From Micromonospora tarapacensis (GTDB lineage: Bacteria; Actinomycetota; Actinomycetes; Mycobacteriales; Micromonosporaceae): 64,000 nt of DNA. The DNA lies in NCBI RefSeq assembly GCF_019697375.1, contig NZ_JAHCDI010000004.1, positions 1,351,324-1,415,323 of the forward strand, read 5' to 3'. Position numbers and translations under genes: made by a program. How positions within the stretch are numbered: position 1 is the first letter of the stretch; each line of letters starts with the position of its first letter. The notes under the pieces were generated by a model. It did no database searches and was not told where the DNA came from. It saw nothing but the letters and a program-made list of their open reading frames with translations. Of this stretch, positions 9,685 through 19,330 are shown one piece after another.

Positions 9685-10293
9685 ATGTCGGTCAGCCCCG
9701 CTTCGTCGCGCGCCGGATGGCACACGTCCCAACCCGCGGTTCCCGGTCGACCTCCCGGCGGTCAGCGCCGTCCCACCAGCGCCGCCAGTCCGGTGCTCAC
9801 GGTCACCCTGTCCATCCCGCTGGCGTGTGAGGAGTCGCTGACCCCGGCCGCGCGCCGCCTGCTGGACGCGGCGCGGGAGATGCTGGAGCGGGGGGAGGGC
9901 ACCATCTCCACCGCCGCCGTGGTGCCGGAGCGGCGCACCGAGGCGGTCCCCGCCGGGCGTACGCCGGCGCGGCAACTCGCCCCGACCATTCCCACCCTGC
10001 ACATCCTGGCCTCGTCCCGGTCGGTGCTGCGCGACGGGGATCCGCTGCCCCTGACCCGGCTGGAGTTCGACCTGCTGCTGCACCTGGTGGCGCACCCCCG
10101 GCGGGTCTTCACCCGGCTCCAGTTGCTCAACGCGGTCTGGGGTTACGAGCATGCCGGCGTCCGTACCGTGGACGTGCACGTCCGCCGGCTGCGCGGCAAG
10201 GTCGGCGTGGACGTTCCGCTGGTCACCACCGTCTACGGAGTCGGCTACCGGTTGGCCGACGACGCCCGCGTCACCCTGGACCACACGGGCTGA
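9685..10293 (+). CDS. OmpR/PhoB-type winged-helix DNA-binding protein without receiver
   Basis: The last ~95 residues are a Trans_reg_C winged helix: [32 protein letters not shown], then [15 protein letters not shown] and the wing VYGVGYRL. The preceding ~100 residues are low-complexity and Pro/Ala-rich. They do not show the phospho-acceptor aspartate pattern of a receiver, so this is an orphan output domain whose control is unclear. The ATG at 9685 has a near-perfect AAGGAGG site seven bases upstream; longer in-frame starts lie in the leader. It was probably once an OmpR-type regulator, or belongs to the actinobacterial stand-alone group. Confidence 0.88.
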   Translation: MSVSPASSRAGWHTSQPAVPGRPPGGQRRPTSAASPVLTVTLSIPLACEESLTPAARRLLDAAREMLERGEGTISTAAVVPERRTEAVPAGRTPARQLAPTIPTLHILASSRSVLRDGDPLPLTRLEFDLLLHLVAHPRRVFTRLQLLNAVWGYEHAGVRTVDVHVRRLRGKVGVDVPLVTTVYGVGYRLADDARVTLDHTG

Positions 10294-10352
10294 CCCCCGG
10301 CGGCCGGCCGGGTGCCGGTGTGCCTGTCGCGGTCACCGGGCACGATGGTCGG

Positions 10353-10993
10353 ATGCGTGTGCGTCCCATCTCGCCGGAGCTTCTGGTCGCCGAGTTGGCC
10401 GTCCGGCTCGCCGGGGCCGAGCCGGACGGGCGGCTGCGGGTCGCCGTGGACGGCGCCCCGCCGCCCGTCCCGACGAGCTGGCCGCCGCCCTGGTCGACCC
10501 GCTGCGCGCCCTCGGCCGTCCGGCGCTGCACGTGCGGGCCGACGACTTCCTGCGACCGGCCTCGGTCCGGCTGGAACGGGGCCGCACCAATCCGGACGCG
10601 TACTACGAGGGCTGGGTCGACGAGGTCGGGCTGCGCCGCGAGGTGCTGGACCCGGCCGGGCCGGTCGGGACCGGTCGGCTGTTGCCCACGCTCTGGGACG
10701 CAGAGGCCGACCGGGCCAGCCGGGCCCGGTACGTCGAACTGCCGCCCGGCGGTCTGGTGGTGGTCAGCGGTGCCTTCCTGCTCGGCGCCGGGCTGCCGTT
10801 CGATGTCGTCGTGCACCTGGAGATGTCGGCCGCCGCACTGGACCGGCGCACCGATCCCGACCTGGCGTGGACGCTGCCCGCCTTCGACCGGTACGCCGCC
10901 GAGGTCGCCCCGGCGACCTTCGCCGACGTGGTGGTCCGGGTCGACGACCCGCGCCGCCCGGCGCTGGTGGAATCCGCCGATGAGGCGGTTTGA
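10353..10993 (+). pseudogene. Uridine kinase-like P-loop protein, one frame break
   Basis: The N-terminal frame (MRVRPISPELLVAELA to RLRVAVDGA) and the downstream frame (DELAAALVDPLRALGRPALHVRADDFLRP to the end) are typical of small actinobacterial uridine-kinase-like proteins. The break lies near 10456-10470, inside a C/G-rich run exactly where the phosphate-binding loop should be. One added base joins them into about 213 residues, with a loop of the form DGAPPARPDELA. That loop is a poor Walker A (no GK[ST]), so catalytic activity is doubtful even if the frame is repaired. The HVRADDFLRPAS segment matches the kinase family's substrate-side region. Confidence 0.65.
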
Positions 10994-11115
10994 TCCCGGG
11001 GCGAGCAGGGTATTCGCGGGGCTCACAGCGCCTGGGTGTGATCACTTGGGCGGTATGACCGGATGGGGAAGGCCCCGTCCGCGACGACGATGAGGCCCAG
11101 GAAAGGCAGGCAGCC

Positions 11116-11514
11116 ATGCTCGTCCACGACACGGTCGGCACGGGCCGACCTCAGGCGGAGATCGATCAGATCCGGCTCTCCCTGCGGGCCCGCCACGACG
11201 AGCTGTCGGCGGAGTACGAGCAGGCGGTGCAGCAGAGTCAGGTGCTGCGGCTGGTCGAGGTCGGCGACACCGCCGGCGACGACCAGGCAGACAGCGGTAC
11301 CAAGACCGCCGAGCGGGACACCGCGCAGTCGTTGCTGCGCACCATCCTGGACCGTCGGGCCCAGTACGAGCACGCCCTGACCCGCCTCGACGAGGGCACC
11401 TACGGCTTCTGCGAGGGCTGCACCGCACCCATCCCCGTGGAGCGGCTGGAGATCTTCCCCTCGGCCACCACCTGCGTGGCCTGCAAACAGACCCGCGAAC
11501 GCCGGGCAGCCTGA
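11116..11514 (+). CDS. TraR/DksA-type zinc-finger protein
   Basis: This is a 132-residue protein. The N-terminal ~95 residues are a helical coiled-coil region (EIDQIRLSLRARHDELSAEY and LLRTILDRRAQYEHALTRL). A C4 zinc finger follows: GFCEGC, then TCVACK 20 or so residues later. DksA/TraR proteins enter the RNA polymerase secondary channel; in actinobacteria this subfamily is less well understood. The Asp pair expected at the coiled-coil tip is not obvious, so RNA polymerase control is an inference. The ATG follows AGGAAAGGCAGGCAGCC. Confidence 0.9.
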   Translation: MLVHDTVGTGRPQAEIDQIRLSLRARHDELSAEYEQAVQQSQVLRLVEVGDTAGDDQADSGTKTAERDTAQSLLRTILDRRAQYEHALTRLDEGTYGFCEGCTAPIPVERLEIFPSATTCVACKQTRERRAA

Positions 11515-11559
11515 GTCGCAGCGGTTGCCGGCCGGTCCGGGACACGGTGGACTGCACCC

Positions 11560-12435
11560 GTGGGTGAGCTCAAGGTGGGCACCGCGTCCTGGACCGACCG
11601 GACCCTGCTCGACTCGGGCTGGTACCCGCAGACGGCCGACACACCCGAGAAGCGGCTCGCCTACTACGCGCGGCAGTTCCCGCTGGTCGAGGTCGACGCC
11701 ACCTACTACTCGCCGCCGGCCGAGCGTACGGCGAAACTGTGGGCCGAGCGCACCCCGGCCGGCTTCACCTTCAACATCAAGGCGTTCAGCCTGCTCACCG
11801 GCCACCCCACCAAGGTCAGTGCGATCTACAAGGACCTGCGGCCGGAGACCGACAAGCGCAACCTCTACCCCGACGACCTGCCGCCGCAGGCGTACGAGGA
11901 GGTCTGGACGCGCTTCCTCAGCGCCCTCGACCCGCTGGTCGGGGCGGGCAAGCTCGGCGCGCTGCTGTTTCAGTTCCCACCCTGGTTCACCATCCGGCGG
12001 GACAACAAGCAGTATCTGCTGGAGGTGACGAAGCGCTGCGCGCCGCTGCGACCGGTCTTCGAGTTCCGGCACGCCTCCTGGTTCGACGGTGACAACGCCG
12101 CGGAGACCCTCGACCTGCTGCGCAGGCACCGGCTGGCGTACGTCGGCGTGGACATGCCACAGGGCCACCGCTCCTCGATCCCGCCGGTGCTGGCCGCCAC
12201 CTCGGACCTCGCGGTGGTCCGCTTCCACGGCCACAGCGACAGGTGGACCAGCAAGGACATCCACGAGAAGTTCGGCTACCGCTACTCGGACCGGGAGCTA
12301 CGAGACTGGGCGCCCAGGCTGCGGGAGCTGGCCGCCGAGACACAGCAGACCCACGTGCTGATGAACAACTGCTACCGGGACTATGCCCAGACCAACGCCC
12401 AACAACTCCAGGCCCTCCTCACCGAACCCGCCTAG
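11560..12435 (+). CDS. DUF72 domain protein (YecE-like TIM barrel)
   Basis: This 291-residue protein has the family landmarks VGTASWTDRTLL at the N-terminus, FPLVEVDATYYSPP, FTFNIKAFSLLTGHP, LLFQFPPWF, FEFRHASWF and VRFHGHSDRW. DUF72 is a TIM-barrel family of unknown reaction. A C-terminal NNCYRDYAQTNAQQL segment completes the barrel. The start is GTG (VGELKVG). It stands alone, 45 bp after the DksA-like gene. Confidence 0.92.
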   Translation: MGELKVGTASWTDRTLLDSGWYPQTADTPEKRLAYYARQFPLVEVDATYYSPPAERTAKLWAERTPAGFTFNIKAFSLLTGHPTKVSAIYKDLRPETDKRNLYPDDLPPQAYEEVWTRFLSALDPLVGAGKLGALLFQFPPWFTIRRDNKQYLLEVTKRCAPLRPVFEFRHASWFDGDNAAETLDLLRRHRLAYVGVDMPQGHRSSIPPVLAATSDLAVVRFHGHSDRWTSKDIHEKFGYRYSDRELRDWAPRLRELAAETQQTHVLMNNCYRDYAQTNAQQLQALLTEPA

Positions 12436-12761
12436 GCCCGCGTCGCCGTGGCGTCGGCCGGTCGTCTCACCCGGCCGGGGTGAGGGCGGCTCACCCCGAC
12501 CGTGCCGACCATGGGGGAGTGCGGTCGGCTCCGTCGACCGTGCCGTGAAGGCGACATCACGGGGGTGGTTGACGATGACGGCTGGCGTGCTACCGCACCG
12601 GCGACGCGAGGTGGTGCTGCACGTCGTCGGGAGCATCGACCGGGCCCGACGGGTGCCGCGGGCCGGCCAGGGCAGCCCGATCCGGTCCCGGCGTGACCCG
12701 CTGGGCCCGCCGCGACGCCACGACGACCGACGGTGGGAAACCGACCTACGGGGGTGGACAG
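12436..12761 (+). other. Intergenic stretch with a weak 64-codon frame
   Basis: This is about 325 bases with no convincing gene. A short inverted repeat TCACCC/GGGTGA (12467-12483) could end the DUF72 transcript. An ATG-started frame of about 64 codons (MTAGVLPHRRREVV) runs into the next gene, but it is Arg-rich and resembles no family I know. I treat it as probably non-coding. Confidence 0.35.
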
Positions 12762-13190
12762 ATGGCTGAGCAGTTCCAGTCCGCGATCGAGTCTTCGGTG
12801 GACAAGACCAACCTGATCCTGAAGGACATCGAGCAGGCGTACGGGTGGCCGAAGGAGCGGCGTAACCAGTCGTACGCCGCCCTTCGTACCGTGCTGCACC
12901 TGTTGCGTGACCGGATGCCGGTGCAGGAGAGCGTGGAGTTCTCCGCGCAGCTGCCGATGGTGGTGCGGGGCGTCTACTTCGACGGCTGGCAGCCGCAGGA
13001 CGTGCCGATCAAGCTCAACCGGGACGACTTCCTCTACGAGGTCCGCCAGGGCTTCCCGTACGACGTGGAGGGCGGTCCGGAGCGGGTGGTTCAGGTGGTG
13101 CTTGACACCCTGCGCCGGCACGTCACCCAGGGCGAGTGGGACGACGTGACGGACACCATGCCCGCCGGCATCGCCCGGATCATGCCCTGA
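12762..13190 (+). CDS. DUF2267 family protein
   Basis: This 142-residue cytosolic helical protein opens with FQSAIESSVDKTNLILKDIEQAYGWP. It then shows RRNQSYAALRTVLHLLRDRMPVQESVEFSAQLP and ends with a second copy of the helical pattern (ERVVQVVLDTLRRHVTQGEWDDV), as in DUF2267. The family's role is unknown; members often sit among stress genes. The ATG at 12762 follows GGGGGTGGACAG. A perfect hairpin after the stop fits a single-gene transcript. Confidence 0.88.
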   Translation: MAEQFQSAIESSVDKTNLILKDIEQAYGWPKERRNQSYAALRTVLHLLRDRMPVQESVEFSAQLPMVVRGVYFDGWQPQDVPIKLNRDDFLYEVRQGFPYDVEGGPERVVQVVLDTLRRHVTQGEWDDVTDTMPAGIARIMP

Positions 13191-13203
13191 CCGGCCACCT
13201 CGC

Positions 13204-13229
13204 GGCCCGCCCCACCGTCGGGGCGGGCC
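13204..13229 (+). terminator. Hairpin terminator after DUF2267 gene
   Basis: Ten-base perfect arms GGCCCGCCCC and GGGGCGGGCC flank the loop ACCGTC, 13 bases after the stop codon. There is no U-run, as is usual for high-G+C actinobacterial terminators. Confidence 0.65.
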
Positions 13230-13411
13230 CCGGCCCGGACCGGCGGTCGCGTTCGGTGGCCCGCGGCCGGTGCGGTGAACCGGTCGTGACGGGCGGTCCG
13301 GGCGTTTACCGTGGGATCAGGTGTGGTTAGAGAAGATCGGCCGCGGGGTACCACCCGCGGCACGACGCACCCGACCAACGGCGGCGGGGCGGGTCCATCC
13401 GAGGGAGCACG

Positions 13412-13646
13412 ATGCCACTCAACGACGACGACATGCAGACCACCGGCGGCGGCGGGCCCGAGGGCCGGCCGACGGCGGTGCCACCCAGGTCAGCACGACG
13501 GTGGCGCGGACGGTGGCGCCGAGGGCCGGCCGACGGCGGTGCCACCCGGGCCAGCACGACGGTGGCGCCGACGGTAGCGCCGAGGGCCGGCCGACGGCGG
13601 TGCCACCCCGGGCCAGCATGACGGCGGCGCCGACGGCAGCGCCTGA
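13412..13646 (+). CDS. Short repeat peptide (candidate multi-core precursor), frames scrambled
   Basis: The gene starts MPLNDDDMQTTGGGG, an acidic leader-like start after a GAGGGAGCACG ribosome site. It then holds three near-identical units whose sensible translation is EGRPTAVPP, a variable Q/H/D patch, then GGADG(G/S)A. The units measure 61, 61 and 62 bases, so no single frame reads all three. Adding two, two and one bases (63-base units), or removing one, one and two (60-base units), gives one 76-79-residue Gly/Asp-rich peptide ending GSA-stop at 13646. The gene ends 12 bases before the cupin oxygenase start. I do not recognise the family with certainty. A role as a hydroxylated peptide substrate is an inference from gene pairing. 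Confidence 0.55.
13460..13643 (+). repeat. Minisatellite, three ~61-bp units
   Basis: The units begin GAGGGCCGGCCGACGGCGGT at 13460, 13521 and 13582. The first 27 bases are identical in all three. The rest differs at a few positions and in C/G run length around CCACCC. The array lies wholly inside the short peptide gene. Confidence 0.9.
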
Positions 13647-13658
13647 CGGCCGTTCACC

Positions 13659-14904
13659 ATGACGCACCTCGACCCGCCGGGCGGCCACGGCCGCCCGGCG
13701 GCCCTGGTCCGCTGCGTCAGCGTGGAGCCGGCGAAGTTCGCCACCGCGCACTGGGGACGCACGCCACTGCTGTCCCGCGCCGCCGAACTGCCCAACCCGG
13801 CCGGCTTCACCGATCTGCTCAGCCCCGCCGACGCCGACGAGTTGCTCAGCCGGCGCGGGCTGCGTACCCCGTTCCTGCGGGTGGCCCGGGACGGCCAACT
13901 GCTGCCGGCACAGCAGTACACCGGCGGTGGCGGTGTCGGTGCCGAGATCGGCGATCAGGTCCTCGACGAGAAGGTCCTCCAGCTGTACGCCGATGGCGCC
14001 ACCCTCGTCCTGCAGGGCCTGCACCGCAACTGGCCGGCGCTTATCGACTTCACCGGTGAGCTGAGCCGGGCCGTGGGCCAGCCGATGCAGGTCAACGCCT
14101 ACCTGACGCCGCCCGGAAGTCAGGGTTTCGCCACCCACTACGACACCCATGACGTCTTCGTGCTCCAGGTCGACGGTCGCAAACACTGGCGCATCCACCC
14201 GCCGGTGCTGCCCGATCCGCTGGAACGCCAGCCGTGGGGCGGGCGGGCCGACGAGGTCTCCGCCACGGCGCAGGGCCTGGCCGCGCTGGACGTGGTGCTG
14301 GAGCCGGGCGACACGCTCTACCTGCCCCGGGGGTGGCTGCACAGCGCCCAGGCCCAGGAGTCCAGCTCGCTGCACCTGACCGTGGGCATCCGGGCGCTGA
14401 CCCGGTACGCGCTGGTCGAGGAGTTGCTCGGGCTGGCCGCCGAGGACCAGCGGCTGCGCGCGACGCTGCCGTTCGGCACCGACCTGGCCGACCCGGACGC
14501 CGTCGAACCGGAGCTGACCGAGACCGTCGAGGCGCTGCGCGACTGGCTGCTGCGCGCCGACCCGGGGCGGTGGCAGCCCGGCTGCGGCAGCGGGTCTGGC
14601 CGGCGTCCCGCCCGGTCCCGATTCGTCCCTGGCCCAGGCCGCCGCGCTCGCCGCGCTGGACGCGGACAGCCGGGTCACCGTCCGGCCGGGCCTTCGCTGG
14701 CAGCTCGGCGCTGCGGGCGAGCGGGTCGCGCTGCGCCTGTTCGACCGCACGATCACCCTGCCCGCGCGGTGCGCGCCCGCGGTGCGCGCCCTGCTCGCCG
14801 GCGACGTGATCCGGGTGGCCGACCTGCCGGGCCTGGACACCGACGCCGACCGCCTGACCCTCACCCGCCGCCTCCTCCGCGAAGCCGCCCTGACCCCCGC
14901 CTGA
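13659..14904 (+). CDS. Cupin_4/JmjC-type 2-oxoglutarate oxygenase, 3' end frame-broken
   Basis: This is a YcfD/MINA53-like Fe(II)/2-oxoglutarate hydroxylase. The core reads LVLQGLHRNWPALIDF, then NAYLTPPGSQGFATHYDTHDVFVLQ with the HxD iron ligands, and KHWRIHPP. The distal histidine is in YLPRGWLHSAQA. The first ~300 residues are intact. The frame then breaks in the GGGG at 14564-14567 and again at about 14614. One base at each restores a 415-residue protein with the C-terminal winged-helix-like region (RVTVRPGLRWQLG to RRLLREAALTPA). Relatives hydroxylate ribosomal proteins. Here the repeat peptide gene immediately upstream is an alternative substrate. Confidence 0.8.
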
Positions 14905-14930
14905 CTCGACCCCCCCACCGCCCGAGCGCT

Positions 14931-14991
14931 GTTGACCATGAGGTTGCCGGCGGATTCGGAGATCGAACCGACCGCTAACTTTATGATCAAC
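14931..14991. repeat. Imperfect dispersed palindrome between convergent genes
   Basis: The left arm GTTGACCATGAGGTTGCCGG and the right arm CCGCTAACTTTATGATCAAC pair at 15 of 20 positions across a 21-base loop. It is the same motif (GTTGATCATnnAGTTnnnGG) as the palindrome at 36 kb. Both lie between the 3' ends of convergent genes, so a bidirectional terminator or REP-like element is likely. Confidence 0.7.
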
Positions 14992-15008
14992 AACCCGGCG
15001 GGTGGGGG

Positions 15009-15679
15009 CTAGGAGAGGAGGGGGAGGGCGAGGAGGAGGAAGGTGGTGGTGAGGCCGGCGGCCACCACGATCAGCACGGGGCGAGGGCTCAGCACGGCGT
15101 GTTGCCGGTCGGCGATCACCCGCGCCGGGATCAGTCCCAGGACCGGGCCGAGCAGCGTCACCACCAGGGCCAGCACCGGCAGGCCGACGGCCAGGTCACC
15201 GTCGTTGCGTCCGGCCAGGGCGCGGGCTCCGGCGCCCAGCACGTACGCCAGCACCGCACCGGCCATCCCGCACAACGCCAGCAGCGGGTTGACGTTGCCC
15301 GGCAGTTCGCCCGGTTGTCGGGTACGCCGCAGCAGGTCCCGTACGCCATCCAGCAGCGCGACCGGCTCGGCGGTGGCGTCCGGCACGGGCGTCGGGGAGC
15401 GCCGGCCCGCCGTCCGCCGCCGCCCAGCCGGCTGTTCAGCTCCTGCCACAGGATCGCCACCTCGGCGTCCACCCGCTCCTGCGCCTCGCGCGCCGCGACC
15501 AGTTCCCGTTCGGCCCGGCTGACCTCGTCGGCGGACTCGGCCACCGCCCGGTCGGCCGCCGCGCACTGCTGCTCGTGCCAGGCCCGGGCCTCCTCGCGCT
15601 GCTCCTGCACCCGGGCGGTCAGCTCGGCGAGCCGCCGGAGCTGGGACGCGTACGTCTCGCTGGTCACCGCTTCGTTCAT
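15009..15679 (-). CDS. Coiled-coil plus C-terminal membrane protein of the FtsK operon, one frame break
   Basis: Residues 1-90 (MNEAVTSETYASQLRRLAE to ILWQELNSRL) form a long charged coiled coil. The C-terminal ~130 residues hold about four hydrophobic helices (LLALCGMAGAVLAYVLGAGA, VGLPVLALVVTLLGPVLGLI, VLIVVAAGLTTTFLLLALPL). The two halves lie in different frames. One base added near 15400-15408 joins them into 223 residues. The ATG overlaps the FtsK stop (ATGA), so it is translationally coupled to the ATPase. It is plausibly the membrane anchor of a machine driven by that ATPase. I do not recognise a named family. Confidence 0.72.
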
Positions 15680-18344
15680 CGCGATGGTCCGTAGGGGATG
15701 ATGGTCTGCCCGCTGCGGTGCACCGCCCGGTCGAAGAAGAGTCCCCGCCACGGCCGGGGATACCAGTCCGGCCCGCCGCTGCCCGGGTACAACGACGAGC
15801 CCAGCTCCCCGCCGTGGGTGTCCAGCGCGACCCAGGCGCCGATCTGGTCGGTACGGGCGCCCGTCCCACCCAGGTCGGCCCGCATCCGGGCCACCCCGCG
15901 CCACCAGGCCAGCACGTGCGTGCGCCGCTCGGGGCCGTCGTGCAGGATCCGGCGCAGGTGTTCCAGCCCGGTGCTCCGCCCGGCCCGGGCCGCGAGCGTC
16001 CCGGCCGCCGCGTCGACGGCGAACAGCAGCAGGTAGTGCGGCGCCCCCGTGCCCCCGGGCGCACCCAGGCCGTCGGCCGTCTCGGTCATCAGCTCGGCCA
16101 CGGTCTCCTCGTCGTACCAGGCGGCGTCGTCGGCGAGATCGTCGTAGAGGGCCCGGGCCGCCGGGTCGGCGTCCGGATCCAGGCAGGCGATGGAGAACCG
16201 GGCACTGCCGGGGCGGTGCTGCCGGGCCAGCGACCGGGCCGCCGCGTCCAGCACCGCGCACGCCTCGTCGATCCGGGTGCCCAGCACGGCCAGGTTTCGC
16301 CCCGGCGCCCGGGGCAGCCGCAGTACCGCCGAGCGGGCCTGCACGTCGATGATCTCCCCGAGCAGCGCGACCGGATTCCGCGGTGTGCCCACCTCCGGCG
16401 CCCGCAGCGCCCGGAAGTCCGGCGCATCGGCCAGCCGCGGGATCGCGTCGCCGTCGAAGAGGCGCGCGGGTGCCGCCTCGGCCGGGCGCATCCGCCACAG
16501 CCGGTGCTGCAGTCCGCTCCAGGTCTCCCAGTCGCCCGCCGACGGGATCCGGGCCACCTGGTTTCCCTCGGCCAGCCCGGACTCGGCGTTGACCACCGCG
16601 TGGTGCCGTGGCAGCGACTGGGCGGCGTCGTTGCGTTCGGCGAGGATCCGCAGCGCCTTGGGCAGCGCGATGCGCAGGGTGAACTGCGCGACCAGGGCGG
16701 GGCGGCCCCACAACGCCTCGATGCCCCGCACGTCCTGCGAGGCCAGCACCAGGTGGATGCCCTGCGAGCGACCCCGTCGGGCCAGGTCCTCCAGCAGGTC
16801 GGCCGCCTCCCGGGCCACCGCGTCCCGGCCCGCCAGCAGCATCTGGAACTCGTCGACCACCGCCACGATCCGCGGCCAGTGCCCGGTCGGGTCCACCGTA
16901 CGCAGCTCGGAGAGCTTGGTGGCCTCGTGCTTCTTCGCCGCGTCGGCGCGCCGGCGCAGTTCCTCGGCGAGGAACCGCAACAGGGCCAGGCCGAACTCCC
17001 GGTCGGTGTTGACGTTGATGCCGACCAGCCGCATGTGCGGCAGCCAGCTCGGGTCGCGCCGGCCCTGGGCGAACCGGGCGAAGGACACCCCCTCCTTGAA
17101 GTCCAGCAGGTAGAACTCCAGCTCGGTGGGGGAGTACCGGGCGGCCAGCGCGCCGATCCAGGCGAAGATCAGGTTGGTCTTGCCGGTGCCGGAGGGCCCG
17201 CCGATCAGCGCGTGCGGCGGGTAGTCGCCGAGGGTCAGCAGCACCGGCCGGCCGTGCGGTCCCTCGCCGATCGGCGCGGTCAGACCGGTCGCCGAGTCCT
17301 CGCGCCACATCCGGTCGGCCGGCGGCAGCAGGTCGCTGAACGGCGTGGGTGCGGGGCCGGCGTTGACCACGGTGGCGATGTCCCGGCAGGTCTCGGTGAC
17401 CAGCGTGGCCGGCGGGGGCGGGTCGAGGCGAACCGGCAGGCTGCCGACCCGGGCACCGTCGGCGGTCACCAGCACCCGGGTGACCGCCGGATCGTCGGGC
17501 AACGGGACACCCCGCACGATCAGGTGTACGCCGCACGCGGCGCCGGCGCGCACCACCCGGTCGAGTTGGCCGCGCTCGTGCCGGGACAACTCCTCCCCGC
17601 CGAGCAGCACCGCGACCCGCCAGGGCTCCGGGCGGCGCCCCGTCGCGGCGGCCAGCTCGCGCAGCGAGGCGTGCTCGCCGGCGAGGACGGTCTCGTTGAT
17701 CCGGCGGACCTGCTCCACCAGGTCGTCGAGCAGCCGGCCCAGGCCACCCGGCCCGACGAAGGTGAGCAGCCCGGCCGGGCCCAGCGGGGCGAAGCCGGCC
17801 AGCCCGCCGCCGAGGCGGTCCGGGTCGTAGCCGACCAGCCGTACGCCTCCCGGCGTGGCCCGGCCCAGGCTGCGCAGCAGCAGCGCGGACACCACCGCCG
17901 CGCAGCCCTCCGCGTCCCCGTCCAGCGCCACGTGCCCGCCGTCGAGCAGCGCCACCAGCGCCGGCACCGGCTCTGCCCCGACCAGCCGGACGGTGCCGAC
18001 CCGCGTCGCGCCCGGCGGCTCGGCCCGGTCGGCGGGGTGGGCCGCCACGCCGGCCAGGCCGCCGAACCCGCGCCGGGCGCCTCCCGGGCGGCGGCCTCGG
18101 CCGCCCGCCGGGCCAGGATCTCCAGCCGCGCGGCGTGCCGGGAGTCGATCTCGGCGAGGCGACGGTCGCGTTCGGCGCCCACCCGCTCGGGTACGCCCGC
18201 GGCGGCGCGGCGCACGCGTACCGACCGCTCCCGCGCGGCGGCCAGCGCGAACTCGGCCGCCGCCAGCCGGGTGCGGGACGCGCCGAGCGCCTCGGCGAGC
18301 AGTTCCCGGACCCGGGCGACCAGCTGATTGCGCCGGTCAGCCAT
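15676..18344 (-). CDS. FtsK/SpoIIIE-type ATPase, one frame break near the 5' end
   Basis: This is a large P-loop motor. The N-terminal ~95 residues (MADRRNQLVARVRELLAE to ILARRAAEAAARE) form a coiled coil. Next come a Rossmann-like degenerate region and an FtsK core with Walker A GGPSGTGKTN (near 385) and Walker B IVAVVDEFQMLL (near 485). A later segment has LASQDVRGIEALW and RIALPKALRILAERNDA. The C-terminal third looks like a second, degenerate nucleotide-binding domain without a P-loop. The frame breaks at 18067-18069 (GGG on the coding strand). One base restores 889 residues; an uninterrupted frame of 790 residues starts at 18048. There is no membrane helix in the protein itself, so it would dock on the coupled downstream membrane protein. 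Confidence 0.85.
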
Positions 18345-19322
18345 CGATCCCGCGCCTCGGCCCGCCGGTCGTGCGGTGGCCGGCCGTGGGCCGCGCCGGG
18401 GTCCACGGTGTGGCTCGACCTGCCCCGGGTGGGCAGCCCGGGTGGTCGCCGAGTGGGCGGCCCGGTCCGCGTCGACGTGCTCGGCCGGCAGGTCGCGGCC
18501 CAGCCGGTCGAGCAGGACGCCGGTGAGCACCCCGGCCGTGACCGCCGGATCGGCGGCGTGTGGCTGCTCGTCCTCGCCGCGACGGGGTGGGGGCATCCGG
18601 CAGACCCGGGTGAGCAGGGTGTCCAGGACCGGGGCGGGCAGGCCGGGCAGCAGGTCCCGGACCCGGCCGTCCAGCTCGCGGTGCAGCCGGGCCAGGTCGT
18701 CGCCGCGCGGCGGATGGCCGAGCAGCTCGGCGGCGAGATCGCGCAGCAGCGGCGGGGCGACGGCGGCCAGGCCCAACCCGACGTCGGCGTGCGCGCCGCG
18801 CAGGTCCCGGTGCAACCGCTCGCGGTCGCCGGCCCGGACACCGCGAACCACCCGGTGCAGCAGGTCCCGGGAGTCGGCTATCCGCTCGTCGGGCCCCTCG
18901 GCCGGGCACTCCCGCCCGCCGGTCAGCTCCGCCACCCGTACCGACCACCAGCGACGCAACCGCACCTCGCCGGCGGGCTCGAGGGCGACGGCCAGCGGGT
19001 CGGTCGACCCGGGCGCGTCGTGGCCCGGGCGGCGTTGCGGCTGCCCGGCAGGCGGTGGCGCGCCGTCGGGGGCCAGCCCGATCGCGGCCAGGTACGCGGT
19101 CAGCTGCTCCTGGGCCACCCGCAGTGCGTATCCGGCGGTCTCGGCGTGCTCGGTGGCGGCGGACAGTTCCGGCACACCCATCGGATTGGCCGACTCCTGA
19201 CGCACCCAGCGCAGCCGCTCGCTGGCCAGCCCGAACTTCTCCAGCGCCCGCGCCAGCAGGCCGAGCGGCAGTTCCTCGGCGGCGGCACGGACCTGCGCGC
19301 CGACGTCCTCGACGATGGACAC
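18337..19322 (-). CDS. Helical protein of the FtsK operon, unknown function
   Basis: This is a GTG-started (VSIVEDVGAQ) alpha-helical protein of about 328 residues. Recognisable stretches are LPLGLLARALEKFGLASERL, EHAETAGYALRVAQEQLTAYL and LLRDLAAELLGHPPRGDDLARL. I know no named domain. The reading frame continues without a stop into the FtsK start. The expected stop (GATGGCTGA, overlapping the FtsK ATG) lies one frame away, so either a base is lost near 18385-18440 or the two are fused. The total span plus one base is divisible by three, which favours two separate, overlapping genes. The start lies eight bases after the small helical gene. Confidence 0.6.
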
Positions 19323-19330
19323 GCCCGCCC

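Noticed and set aside
15158..18841. A 1227-codon open frame on the minus strand
   Set aside because: It is a shadow of the FtsK and helical-protein genes in another frame: extremely rich in Arg, Pro and Gly, with no domain. Only its last part coincides with the real coiled-coil protein.
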